DNA from: Marinobacterium profundum
Lineage (GTDB): Bacteria > Pseudomonadota > Gammaproteobacteria > Pseudomonadales > Balneatricaceae
NCBI RefSeq assembly: GCF_001528745.1
Contig: NZ_BCNS01000207.1
Span: 1 to 64,000, forward strand
DNA length: 64,000 bases
Direction of reading: 5' to 3'
Positions 26,283-34,073 of the stretch are shown here, piece by piece. The stretch's first letter is position 1; each line of letters opens with the position of its first letter. The position numbers were made by a program, and so were the translations under genes. A model generated the notes under the pieces. The model had not been told where the DNA came from. It made no database searches and saw nothing but the letters and a program-made list of their open reading frames with translations.

Positions 26283-26780
26283 GTGAACAAGAATGACCTT
26301 GTAGAACATTTGCCAGATCTGCGCCGCTATGCCCGCTCGCTGCTCTACGCCCCAAGTGATGCAGAGGATCTGGTGCAGGAAACCCTGCTGTCGGCACTGG
26401 CGAGCATGCCGTTGTGGCTGCGGCGCAGCAAACGCCGTCCCTGGCTTTTCAGCATTATGCACAACAACTTCGTCAACTTGGTGCAACAGGGTAAAACCCG
26501 CGAGAAGCACTTCCCAAGCCTGGTTTCACTCTATGGCGACCCGGTGGAACAGCCCTTCGCCGAGTCCTGTGCCGGTCTGCACCGGGGCCTGCAATACCTG
26601 TCGGTGGATGACCGTTCACTGCTGCTGCTCGTGGCCCAGGCGGGCTTCAGTTACGAGCAGGTTGCCCATATTCTGGACCTGCCGCTGGGCACAGTGATGT
26701 CACGGCTGCACCGGGCACGCCAGAAACTGCGAAAACTGCTAGAACAGGCCGACGACCACCGCTACCGGGAACAGCAATGA
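26283..26780 (+). CDS. ECF-family RNA polymerase sigma factor
   Basis: 165 residues with sigma-2 (LRRYARSLLYAPSDAEDLVQETLL, residues 13-36, split by the typical DAEDLVQE) and sigma-4 (LLLLVAQAGFSYEQVAHIL then LPLGTVMSRLHRAR near residue 137). No extra domain. The start is GTG at 26283 with AAGGA 9 nt upstream. The 3' end overlaps the anti-sigma gene by ATGA, the normal arrangement for sigma/anti-sigma pairs. Signal and regulon are unknown; the secreted protein upstream is the best local candidate target. Confidence 0.92.
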   Translation: MNKNDLVEHLPDLRRYARSLLYAPSDAEDLVQETLLSALASMPLWLRRSKRRPWLFSIMHNNFVNLVQQGKTREKHFPSLVSLYGDPVEQPFAESCAGLHRGLQYLSVDDRSLLLLVAQAGFSYEQVAHILDLPLGTVMSRLHRARQKLRKLLEQADDHRYREQQ

Positions 26781-27571
26781 GTACTTCACATGAAAGCCCG
26801 CGCGCTGGCCAGCCCTTCAATGCCGACCAGATGGAGCTGTGGCTGACGGCACGCCTGCCAGGCACCCAGCAACGCCGGATCGATGACTGGCTAAGCCAGC
26901 ATCCGCAAGAGGCAGCCTATTGGCAGGCATTGCAACAGGACCAACGGCTGCTGGCGCAGCTTGATCCGGTGCACGATGAGCGCAACCTCGACGACTACGC
27001 GCTGGCGCCCCGTCAAACGCCGCCTGCCCGGCCCTGGCTGCGCTGGCCAGCACTGCCCACCCTGGCAGCCTTTGCCCTGGGTTCAGTCTGCAGCGCACTG
27101 CTGATCCCTTTCTGGGCCACCGCGCCCATTAAGCCTGCAAGCCAGCCCACCTTTGTGCAGAGCGCCATGCAAGCCCATGCGCTCTACAGCGTGGAGGTAC
27201 GCCACCCCGTCGAGGTCGGCGAGCAGGAGCAGGCCCACCTGCTGAAGTGGCTTTCCAAACGACTGGACCGCCCGCTGGCAGCACCCGACCTGAGCGGCCT
27301 TGGCTTTCAGTTGCTCGGCGGGCGCCTGCTGCCGGCCCAGGACGGCCCTGCAGCTCAACTGATGTACCAGGATGCCGGTGGCGAACGTATCACCCTGTAC
27401 ATTGCTGCGGCGGCCGACAGTCAGCCCAGCAGCTTCCTGTTCAGTGAGCACCGAGGCGTCTCGACCTTCTACTGGGTTGACGAACACTGGGGCTACAGCC
27501 TGAGCGGGCGTATCGATCAGGCTCGTCTGTCACAGCTGTCAGGCCAGGTGTACCTGGCGCTCATGCTTTAA
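26777..27571 (+). CDS. Membrane anti-sigma factor
   Basis: 264 residues: a cytosolic N-terminal part (1-88) where RsiW-like factors bind sigma, one membrane helix at about 91-111, and a periplasmic C-terminal domain of about 150 residues. There is no zinc HxxxCxxC motif in the N-terminal part. Overlaps the ECF gene by 4 bp, which is the main ground for the call. A 20-bp perfect palindrome (27601-27620) follows the gene. Confidence 0.8.
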   Translation: MSTSHESPRAGQPFNADQMELWLTARLPGTQQRRIDDWLSQHPQEAAYWQALQQDQRLLAQLDPVHDERNLDDYALAPRQTPPARPWLRWPALPTLAAFALGSVCSALLIPFWATAPIKPASQPTFVQSAMQAHALYSVEVRHPVEVGEQEQAHLLKWLSKRLDRPLAAPDLSGLGFQLLGGRLLPAQDGPAAQLMYQDAGGERITLYIAAAADSQPSSFLFSEHRGVSTFYWVDEHWGYSLSGRIDQARLSQLSGQVYLALML

Positions 27572-27600
27572 GCGGCCAAGGGGCAAGGCGGTCACCCGGT

Positions 27601-27620
27601 GGCCGGCAACATTGCCGGCC
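27601..27620 (+). terminator. Perfect palindrome after the anti-sigma gene
   Basis: GGCCGGCAA and TTGCCGGCC flank a 2-base centre, 30 bp after the stop. No T-run follows, so a terminator role is likely but not certain. Confidence 0.45.
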
Positions 27621-27714
27621 CGGCGCAAAGGCCTTAAGCTGCTCCGTGCAGCGGCGGCCAGGCAAAGGCTCGCCCGCGCCTCGACAGCCAACCTCCATCA
27701 GCACCGAGTTGCCT

Positions 27715-28326
27715 ATGATCTTTGACTTCGACACCCTGTCACCCAACCGCCGCTATCACCTGATAACGCAGGGCCTGGTACCGCGCCCCATTGCCTGGAT
27801 TCTGAGCCGCAACGACAACGACAGCCTGAACCTGGCTCCGTTTTCGTTTTTCAATGCTGTTTGCTCCGATCCGCCGCTGCTGATGCTGTCAATCGGGCGC
27901 AAGGACGGTGGCGAAATCAAGGACTCACGCCGCAATATTCTCAGCAAGCGGGACTTTGTGATTCAGATACCCTCCCGCCATCACGCCGCCGCCGTGACCG
28001 CCAGCGCAGCCAGCCTTGAGTACGGCGAGTCCGAGCTGGCATCCCTGGAACTGGAACTGGCGGACTTTCCCGGCTGCAGCGTACCGCGCATCAGCGATAG
28101 CGGCATTGCCATGCACTGTGAGTTCCACGAGGTGCACTACCTGGGCCCGGCCGAGCAGGCCATCGTTTACGCCCGCGTGCGCCAGTTCTACGTCAGCGAC
28201 GACATCCTGAGTGAGAATAACGGCCGCCACAGTATCGATGCCGCCGCACTGGATCCGCTGACCCGTTTGGGCGGCGCTCAGTACGCAAGCCTGGGTGAGT
28301 TATTTTCCATCGCCCGCCCTTCCTGA
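27715..28326 (+). CDS. Flavin reductase / FMN-binding split-barrel protein
   Basis: 203 residues of the flavin reductase-like split-barrel family (DIM6/NTAB type). The conserved start LSPNRRYHLITQGLVPRPIAW and the NLAPFSFFNAVCSDPP segment bind FMN. Family members reduce flavins with NAD(P)H or bind FMN in unknown oxidoreductases. I chose ATG at 27715; the frame extends upstream without a good site. It is convergent with the EamA gene. Confidence 0.85.
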   Translation: MIFDFDTLSPNRRYHLITQGLVPRPIAWILSRNDNDSLNLAPFSFFNAVCSDPPLLMLSIGRKDGGEIKDSRRNILSKRDFVIQIPSRHHAAAVTASAASLEYGESELASLELELADFPGCSVPRISDSGIAMHCEFHEVHYLGPAEQAIVYARVRQFYVSDDILSENNGRHSIDAAALDPLTRLGGAQYASLGELFSIARPS

Positions 28327-28339
28327 TCGAGCACGACCG

Positions 28340-28359
28340 ACGCCGGAGGCCGGCGTTTA
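28340..28359 (+). terminator. Short hairpin between convergent genes
   Basis: ACGCCGG and CCGGCGT pair around AGG and are followed by TTTAG. Weak as a terminator but placed between two converging stops. Confidence 0.45.
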
Positions 28360-28379
28360 GCCCCCAGTGCTGACCAGGG

Positions 28380-29252
28380 CTACCTTGGCCTGTGCAACAG
28401 CCAGCGCCAACGGTTGATCAGCAGCGACAAAAAGATCAGCGAGCAGCCTATCAGCTGCTGCAGGCTCATTTGTTCCTGCAGCCAGAGCATCGCCAGCAGC
28501 GCCGTCCACACCGGCTCCAGTGTCATGATGATCGCCGCATGGCTGGCGGATGCCATGCCCTGGGCCTTGATCTGCAGGAAGAACCGCAGGCTGGTCGCGA
28601 TCAAAATGCTCGCCAGCAGCCAGCCAATACCAACCCCGCTGATGGGCACAGCCCAGGTCTCGGTCAGGCCGGACGCCACTAACGCCATCAGACCAACGAC
28701 GCCGAGCTGAATCCCGGTCAGCGCCACTGGTGGAATACTGAGCGCATAGCGGCTGTTAAGGTTGAAATGCAGCGCCAGTATCACCGCCGCCGCCGCGAAG
28801 TAGCCATCGGAGAGTGCAAAGTTCAGCCCCGTCTCCAGCGACAGACTGCCAAGGCCCAGGGTCGCCACCAGCAGGGCGATCCAGGTGCTGATCGATGACG
28901 TCTGACGAAAAAACAACCAGCCGATCACCGGTACCAGCACCACGCTCAGACTGGTAATAAAGGCACCCACCCCCAGCTGAGTGGCCTTGGACAACCCCAG
29001 TATCCAGCACACCATCGCCAGCCCCATCACCACCCCGGTGGCTCCGGCACGTCGCCAGGCCTGCCGTTGCAAACGGCGTACCTGATGCCAGCCCAGCGCC
29101 CCCACCAGTAAGCCCGCCAGTAAAAATCGCACGCCCATAAAACCCAGCGGCGGCATCTCCCTCAGCGCCTCGTGGGAAAACATCCAGCCCATCGCCGCAA
29201 GCAATGTGACCAGCAGCATTAGCAGGTCGGCCTGCAGGTTCTTCGCCATCAT
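28380..29252 (-). CDS. EamA-family (DMT) exporter
   Basis: About 290 residues with ten predicted helices in two EamA repeats, the layout of drug/metabolite transporters that export amino acids or other small molecules. The start is uncertain: ATG at 29252 or 29249 begins MMAKNLQADLLMLLVTLLAA; a longer frame to 29369 overlaps the promoter of the divergent TetR gene. Divergent arrangement suggests the TetR regulator may control it. Confidence 0.85.
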   Translation of the reverse strand: MMAKNLQADLLMLLVTLLAAMGWMFSHEALREMPPLGFMGVRFLLAGLLVGALGWHQVRRLQRQAWRRAGATGVVMGLAMVCWILGLSKATQLGVGAFITSLSVVLVPVIGWLFFRQTSSISTWIALLVATLGLGSLSLETGLNFALSDGYFAAAAVILALHFNLNSRYALSIPPVALTGIQLGVVGLMALVASGLTETWAVPISGVGIGWLLASILIATSLRFFLQIKAQGMASASHAAIIMTLEPVWTALLAMLWLQEQMSLQQLIGCSLIFLSLLINRWRWLLHRPR

Positions 29253-29359
29253 TGAATGTCTATCCCTGACCCGTATCGTTGAATTTGTTGAAAACACAGA
29301 GCGCCCGTCTCTATGGCAGCGGCGCCCAAAGGAGTCCCCCGCAAGAGCACCGGATCCCT

Positions 29360-29365
29360 TATAAT
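29360..29365 (+). promoter_or_regulatory. -10 element of the TetR gene
   Basis: A perfect TATAAT lies 35 bp before the chosen start at 29400, and this decides against longer starts at 29313 and 29364. No strong -35 is seen 17 bp upstream. Confidence 0.5.
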
Positions 29366-29399
29366 GCACGCATCGTTCAGGTCACAAGAGTTCGCAGGC

Positions 29400-30050
29400 A
29401 TGCAGTTTGAAGTCAATGCTCACAGCGCAGACAAACCCGTCGGTCGCATTCGGCAGCAAAACGAAAAGCTGATTATAAGCGCGGCTGAGCAGGAGTTTTC
29501 CTGTCATGGTTTCAAAGGTACAAGCATGCAGCGGGTGGCCGATCGCGCTGGCCTGCCAAAAGCCAATATCCACTACTACTTCAGCAACAAGCTTGGACTC
29601 TACTACGCAGTGCTGGCCAACATTATCGACCTATGGGACAGCACCTTCAATGAACTGAGCCCGGAAGATGACCCGGCCATCGTATTGCCGCGCTATATCG
29701 CCGCCAAAATCGAGTTCTCCCGTCAGTATCCCCTGGCCTCACGCATCTTTGCCATGGAAATACTGAGCGGAGGCCCTCATCTGAGCAAATTTTTCAAACA
29801 GGATTATCGCAGTTGGTTCAAGCAAAGAGCGGCGGTATTCGAGCACTGGATTGCCGATGGCAAGATGGCAGCCGTTGATCCGGCCCATCTGATCTTCCTG
29901 CTCTGGGGCTCAACTCAGCACTATGCCGATTTCGCCGTTCAGATTGAAGCCGCTCTCGGGGAAGAGTCACTGGGGCCCGATGTATACGAAACGGCCACCC
30001 GAACGCTGACCGACATTATCCTGCGCGGCTGTGGCGTAGCCATCAAGTAA
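29400..30050 (+). CDS. TetR/AcrR regulator, RutR-like
   Basis: 216 residues: N-terminal helix-turn-helix (QEFSCHGFKGTSMQRVADRAG near residue 36, then LPKANIHYYFSNK) and a ligand domain that strongly recalls E. coli RutR (ASRIFAMEIL, LIFLLWGSTQHYADFA). RutR senses uracil or thymine and controls pyrimidine use. The ligand here may be a nucleobase, which is worth noting given the purine genes 4 kb away, but the divergent EamA exporter is the nearer likely target. Start chosen at ATG 29400. Confidence 0.88.
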   Translation: MQFEVNAHSADKPVGRIRQQNEKLIISAAEQEFSCHGFKGTSMQRVADRAGLPKANIHYYFSNKLGLYYAVLANIIDLWDSTFNELSPEDDPAIVLPRYIAAKIEFSRQYPLASRIFAMEILSGGPHLSKFFKQDYRSWFKQRAAVFEHWIADGKMAAVDPAHLIFLLWGSTQHYADFAVQIEAALGEESLGPDVYETATRTLTDIILRGCGVAIK

Positions 30051-30083
30051 CGCCGCTGACACCGACTCCGCGAGAACGAAACC

Positions 30084-31352
30084 TTAATCAGCTCCGGCGC
30101 TGACCACCTGGTTGCGCCCCCGGCGCTTGGCCCTATAGAGCGCTTCATCGGCGTGGCGCAGTAACATCTCGGGCAGGGCCTCCTTACTGGGAATGGTACA
30201 GGCCACGCCCATGCTGATCGTCACCCGCTCACTGACCTTAGACGCGGCATGCATAATCCCCAGCGCCAGCACCGCCTCTCGCATCTGGTCAGCCAGCTGG
30301 CACGCCTCCGGCAGCCCGATACCGGGCAGAATGACCGCAAACTCCTCACCGCCAAACCGGGCCACCGCATCTCCCGCCCGCCGTGCATGCAGATCCAGAG
30401 CACTGGCGACGGCCTTCAAACAATCGTCTCCCATCAGGTGGCCGTAGTGATCATTGAAGTCCTTGAAGTAGTCGATGTCGCATATGATCAGCGATAGCAC
30501 CGATTGCACGCGCAGAGCGCGGCTCCACTCTTCGGCAAAGTGCTCGTCAAAATAGCGTCTATTGGGAATTTCAGTCAGACCGTCGATCGAGGAAAGCTCG
30601 TACAGTTTTTCAGCCAGTGACTCGGCTCGCTGCTTTTGTGCACGCAACTGCAGTTCGGTCTGGGTACGTATTGCTATGTCTTCACGCAACTGCTCATTCA
30701 GCTTGAGCACCTGACGCTGCTCCTGACGCAGCTCATGCAGCAGCTGTTCATTCACCAGGCCACTGGCCACAAACCCCTGAAAGATATCCGCGATACGGTA
30801 AATAGAACGCATTGAAAAGACGAAAAAACCCATGCAGACCAACCCCATCGCCATCTTCTGTGGCTCAAGCGAAATCAGCAGCACCAGCGACAGCGGCAGC
30901 AGTGTAATCCCAGAGAAAATCAGAAACATTTGTGGCGATACTGACGCGGTACTCACCACACTGCCCGCCACCATTCCGGCCAGGCATACATAGATAAAGG
31001 CCGCCTGAGCAAAGGGCAGACTGTAATCAACGTAAAGGCCGATAGTCGCCCAGGTCAGGGCGGCGGCAACGAAACCTGCGAAATGCAGGCGCCGCCAGTT
31101 GGCCGACTCGACAGCCTTGCCGTTTTGGCTCCTGCGCCAGGCAGCAAAGCACAGATACAGCGACAGACGCAACAAGATAACCAGGGCCGCGATCAGCAGC
31201 CAATAGAGATAAAACGCCTGCTGCGTTAACCACCAATAGTAACCACCGGCACAGGCAGACACAAAAACTCCCCCGCCCAGTGCAACCGGCGTTTGCTCAT
31301 GCTGAGCCTCCAGTAGTTTTCTGCGCAGATAACGGGCGTCCAACGGACTCAT
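30084..31352 (-). CDS. Membrane diguanylate cyclase (GGDEF)
   Basis: 422 residues: a membrane domain with about six helices (residues 20-195), a helical linker with coiled-coil character (about 200-255), then a GGDEF domain with active site GGEEF at 334-338. An inhibitory RxxD site (RAGD, 325-328) lies exactly five residues before it, so product feedback is expected. It makes cyclic di-GMP, which in LapBCE-type systems controls adhesin retention; a link with the secretion locus at 46-51 kb is inference. Start ATG 31352 has GGAGG upstream. Confidence 0.92.
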   Translation of the reverse strand: MSPLDARYLRRKLLEAQHEQTPVALGGGVFVSACAGGYYWWLTQQAFYLYWLLIAALVILLRLSLYLCFAAWRRSQNGKAVESANWRRLHFAGFVAAALTWATIGLYVDYSLPFAQAAFIYVCLAGMVAGSVVSTASVSPQMFLIFSGITLLPLSLVLLISLEPQKMAMGLVCMGFFVFSMRSIYRIADIFQGFVASGLVNEQLLHELRQEQRQVLKLNEQLREDIAIRTQTELQLRAQKQRAESLAEKLYELSSIDGLTEIPNRRYFDEHFAEEWSRALRVQSVLSLIICDIDYFKDFNDHYGHLMGDDCLKAVASALDLHARRAGDAVARFGGEEFAVILPGIGLPEACQLADQMREAVLALGIMHAASKVSERVTISMGVACTIPSKEALPEMLLRHADEALYRAKRRGRNQVVSAGAD

Positions 31353-31516
31353 CGGGTATAGGCCTCCAAATGGATGCGGGCGAAGTCCCGAAGCCAAAGT
31401 TTAACAATAGATGATCTTGAGGGGCCAAGCACTCTGTAGACAATAGTCGCTTACTTATACGACTGTAACTTTATAGCGACAGGTTCAGCGGGCAGCGCCC
31501 TGGCCCGCGGATTCTG

Positions 31517-31544
31517 TTGACTTCCATATACATATATAGATAAT
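31517..31544 (+). promoter_or_regulatory. hmp: hmp promoter
   Basis: TTGACT (31517-31522) and GATAAT (31539-31544) with a 16-bp spacer; the start of transcription would fall near 31551, inside the dyad described next. Confidence 0.65.
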
Positions 31545-31561
31545 ACATCTTTAAATATGCA
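31544..31561 (+). promoter_or_regulatory. Candidate NsrR operator at hmp
   Basis: An 18-bp dyad, TACATCTTTAAATATGCA, with the centre TTTAAA and half-sites like the NsrR consensus (ATGCATTT/AAATGCAT). It overlaps the -10 and the start region, as expected for repression by the nitric-oxide sensor NsrR. Confidence 0.6.
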
Positions 31562-31589
31562 CCTAAATGACATCTTTGAGGACTTTGCC

Positions 31590-32795
31590 ATGCTGCAGCC
31601 CCACCACATCGAGACCGTTCAGGCGACCCTGCCACTGCTGGAGGCCGCAGGTCCGGCCCTCACCGAACACTTTTATGCCCGCATGTTCCGCGACAACCCG
31701 GAACTCAAGGACGTATTCAACCTCGCCCACCAGACATCAGGCGCCCAGCCCGTCGCGCTGTTCAACGCCATCCTTGCCTACGCGCGTCATCTGAACAACC
31801 CGGCGGTCTTGAGCCAGGCGGTTGAGCGCATAGCCCAGAAACATACTGGTTTCCTGATTCGTCCCGAACAGTACAGCATTGTCAGCCATCACCTGCTCGA
31901 AACCATCCGTGAACTCGCGCCCGATGCCGCCACCCCCGAAGTGCTCAAAGCCTGGGAGCTCGCCTACGGTCAGCTGGCCCAGATATTCATCGGCCGCGAG
32001 GCAGAGATCTACGATCAGGCCGCGAATGCAAAGGGTGGATGGCGTGGCACGCGGCGCTTTCGCCTGGCCAGCAAAACCAGGGAAACCGACCTAATTACCT
32101 CATTTGAATTTGAGCCAATCGACGGTGCGCCTGTCAGCCTGTTCAAGCCCGGCCAGTACCTGACGCTCTCCATTAGTCACCCAAGCCTGGCCCAGCATGA
32201 GTATCGACAGTACTCGCTGTCCGACGCCCCCAATGGACACAGCTACCGCATCAGCGTCAAGCGGGAAACCGCCCCCGTCCCCGGACAGGTTTCTACTTAT
32301 TTGCACGATGTGCTTCAGCCAGGTGACGAAATTGATCTGCTGCCGCCTGCCGGGGACTTTTACCTGGACGTGGCCGCGGACACGCCGGTGGTGCTGCTCA
32401 GTGGCGGTGTGGGCCTGACGCCCATGCTCAGCATGTTCAACAGCCTGGCAGAGTCCGATCACAGCGCACCAGTGTACTATCTGCATGGTTGTGAGAATGG
32501 TCGCCAGCACGCCTTTGCAGGGCATGTGGCAGAACGCTGTTCCAATCACGAGTCGCTGCACAGCTTCAGCTGGTACCAGGCTCCGCTGGCAAGCGATATT
32601 GCCGACAGGAACTATCAGGCCACAGGCCTGATGGATCTGGCACCGCTGCGGGCAGCCATTGAGCGGGACAACACTGAATATTACTTCTGTGGCCCCCTGC
32701 CCTTCATGCAAGCAATCCACCGCCAGCTGAAAGCCTGGGGTGTGGCCGACAGTCGCCTGCACTACGAACTCTTTGGTCCGCACCAGGCGCTCTGA
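31590..32795 (+). CDS. hmp: Flavohemoprotein, nitric oxide dioxygenase
   Basis: Detoxifies nitric oxide to nitrate with O2 and NADPH. 401 residues: globin domain (residues 1-140; haem-pocket EHFYARMF, and proximal-side AQKHTGFLIRPEQY), then the FAD domain (RQYSLSDAP near 205) and NAD domain (LSGGVGLTPMLSM near 270). Start ATG 31590 (GAGGA 7 nt upstream) gives the usual N-terminus; ATG 31557 lies within the operator. Single gene followed by an unusual hairpin array. Confidence 0.95.
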   Translation: MLQPHHIETVQATLPLLEAAGPALTEHFYARMFRDNPELKDVFNLAHQTSGAQPVALFNAILAYARHLNNPAVLSQAVERIAQKHTGFLIRPEQYSIVSHHLLETIRELAPDAATPEVLKAWELAYGQLAQIFIGREAEIYDQAANAKGGWRGTRRFRLASKTRETDLITSFEFEPIDGAPVSLFKPGQYLTLSISHPSLAQHEYRQYSLSDAPNGHSYRISVKRETAPVPGQVSTYLHDVLQPGDEIDLLPPAGDFYLDVAADTPVVLLSGGVGLTPMLSMFNSLAESDHSAPVYYLHGCENGRQHAFAGHVAERCSNHESLHSFSWYQAPLASDIADRNYQATGLMDLAPLRAAIERDNTEYYFCGPLPFMQAIHRQLKAWGVADSRLHYELFGPHQAL

Positions 32796-32810
32796 CAGCA
32801 CAGCAGTACT

Positions 32811-32976
32811 TGACTATTAACCCGGTGGACAAATAGGTTCCCTCCCTATTTGTCCGTCACGACAGAAAAACTAGCGCAAGTGCATGGACTTGCTGGTTTT
32901 TCTGGCGTTCGCATTGGCCTGCGGCCAATGATGAAGCATCCCTGCTTCATGTATTAACCCGCCGGGTTAATAGTCA
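32811..32976 (+). other. Multi-hairpin structured element downstream of hmp
   Basis: Outer arms 32811-32825 and 32962-32976 are a perfect 15-bp inverted repeat. Inside are four consecutive hairpins: 32827-32855 (11-bp perfect stem, GGACAAATAGG), 32863-32904 (12 bp, 2-nt bulge, 6 bp), 32912-32930 (CATTGGCC, 3-nt loop) and 32931-32950 (ATGAAGCA, 4-nt loop). A second copy of the first arm word, TATTAACCCG at 32952-32961, competes for the right arm, so two exclusive foldings exist. No coding frame. It could be a non-coding RNA, an mRNA 3' element or a mobile repeat; no known family was recognised. Confidence 0.7.
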
Positions 32977-32978
32977 GA

Positions 32979-33004
32979 CCCGGCCGCTCGGCGGCCGGGC
33001 TTTT
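32979..33004 (+). terminator. Rho-independent terminator after the hairpin array
   Basis: CCCGGCCGC and GCGGCCGGG (9 bp) around TCG, followed by CTTTT. It directly follows the structured element and probably ends the hmp transcript. Confidence 0.85.
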
Positions 33005-33092
33005 CAGCAATATGAGTTGCTCAGCATTTGCTGCCGCGGCTCTTTAATGCAAGGAGGGCCTGTTCAGCCAAGTACTCGACCAGCCGCACGCT

Positions 33093-33713
33093 TTAGCGCG
33101 CAGTGGTACTGGACTGATACGCCTGCCATTCATTTTTCCAGTGTGTGTCCAGCTGCCCCAGAAACGGGCGCAGCACCTGCTTATCGGCCTCAGACACCTT
33201 GGACACTTCCTGCGCCATCACACCGATCTGGGAGACTCGGGCCTGAAACTGCGGCGGCATCATGGCCTGCAGGGCAGGGTCCATCGTTTGCATGCTGCGG
33301 GCCAGTTCCAGTATCTGCGGATAGGCCGCCTCGGCCTTGAGCGCGGCATAGCCGATCAGTACCCGATCCCCCACCCAGGCCCAGGATTGGGCATCGACGA
33401 AACGGCCGCCGCGCGCCAGCTGATCCAGTTGCCCAAACTGGCCGGGCTGCTGCTGTTGCAGAATAGTCAGACCCCGAGCATGGGGCCGAAAAGCCTCACC
33501 GGCCACGGGCTGCAACTCTGTACGCAGGCGCTGGCCCAGGGCAGGGTCGATCTGATTGGCGAAGGTCTTCACCTCAGGCATGAGGGCAATGTAAGCCTCT
33601 ACCTGTTGCGTCGACAGATCCTGCGCCTGGACCGATGCGCTCAGCAGCCAGAACAGGCCTAGCGCCAGAGACACAAGCCCGGTAAAACCCTTGGACGAAA
33701 ATCGGCACAACAT
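33093..33713 (-). CDS. Secreted protein of unknown function
   Basis: 206 residues, not recognised. It starts with a signal peptide (residues 1-29: basic MLCRFSSK, hydrophobic stretch, cleavage after VQA), so it is periplasmic or secreted. The mature part is helical, Gln- and Leu-rich (TILQQQQPGQFGQLDQLARGG near residue 98), without cysteines. I chose ATG 33713, which begins the signal peptide and has GGAG 9 nt upstream, over a frame extending to 33941. Confidence 0.7.
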   Translation of the reverse strand: MLCRFSSKGFTGLVSLALGLFWLLSASVQAQDLSTQQVEAYIALMPEVKTFANQIDPALGQRLRTELQPVAGEAFRPHARGLTILQQQQPGQFGQLDQLARGGRFVDAQSWAWVGDRVLIGYAALKAEAAYPQILELARSMQTMDPALQAMMPPQFQARVSQIGVMAQEVSKVSEADKQVLRPFLGQLDTHWKNEWQAYQSSTTAR

Positions 33714-34073
33714 AGTATGCAACTCCGGCAGAAAATCAGCAGTATCGGGGCCCCAGTATGAATGGCGCCTGAGCCATCTGTACAGATGCCCCGCCCACGA
33801 CTTTAGATAGATAAAAATGAGATCGATAGCAAGCCGATCGGACGGCCAAGCCAGCTCCCCGACTTGCCGCCTGGCCCCCAAACATCGCATAATGCGCACG
33901 AACAATCTTATTTTTGTATACAGATATTCTGTGTACTGCAACGTCTCTTGACGTCGGCGTCTGGCGCCGATACCAGGGACAGTGGCGAAGGGTTCACGCC
34001 TAAAACAACCCGACCGAACCGACAGCGCAACCGATGCGTACTGTCGACGATCTAACTGTTTGAGGAAGTCACC
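33714..34073. other. Divergent regulatory region before the purine genes
   Basis: 360 bp between diverging genes. It contains the operator-like palindrome at 33916-33936 and a possible -35 (TTGACG, 33949-33954) without a good -10. No gene is visible. Confidence 0.5.
33916..33936 (+). promoter_or_regulatory. Operator-like palindrome upstream of the 8-oxoguanine deaminase
   Basis: GTATACAGA, a 3-bp centre TAT, then TCTGTGTAC: 8 of 9 symmetric pairs. The arms resemble sites of FadR-type GntR regulators (TTGTATACAA-like core), but the binding protein is not known. Confidence 0.5.

Noticed and set aside
33714-34073. Purine riboswitch before the 8-oxoguanine deaminase gene
   Set aside because: No conserved three-way-junction pattern was seen, and such riboswitches are rare in gammaproteobacteria; a protein operator fits better.
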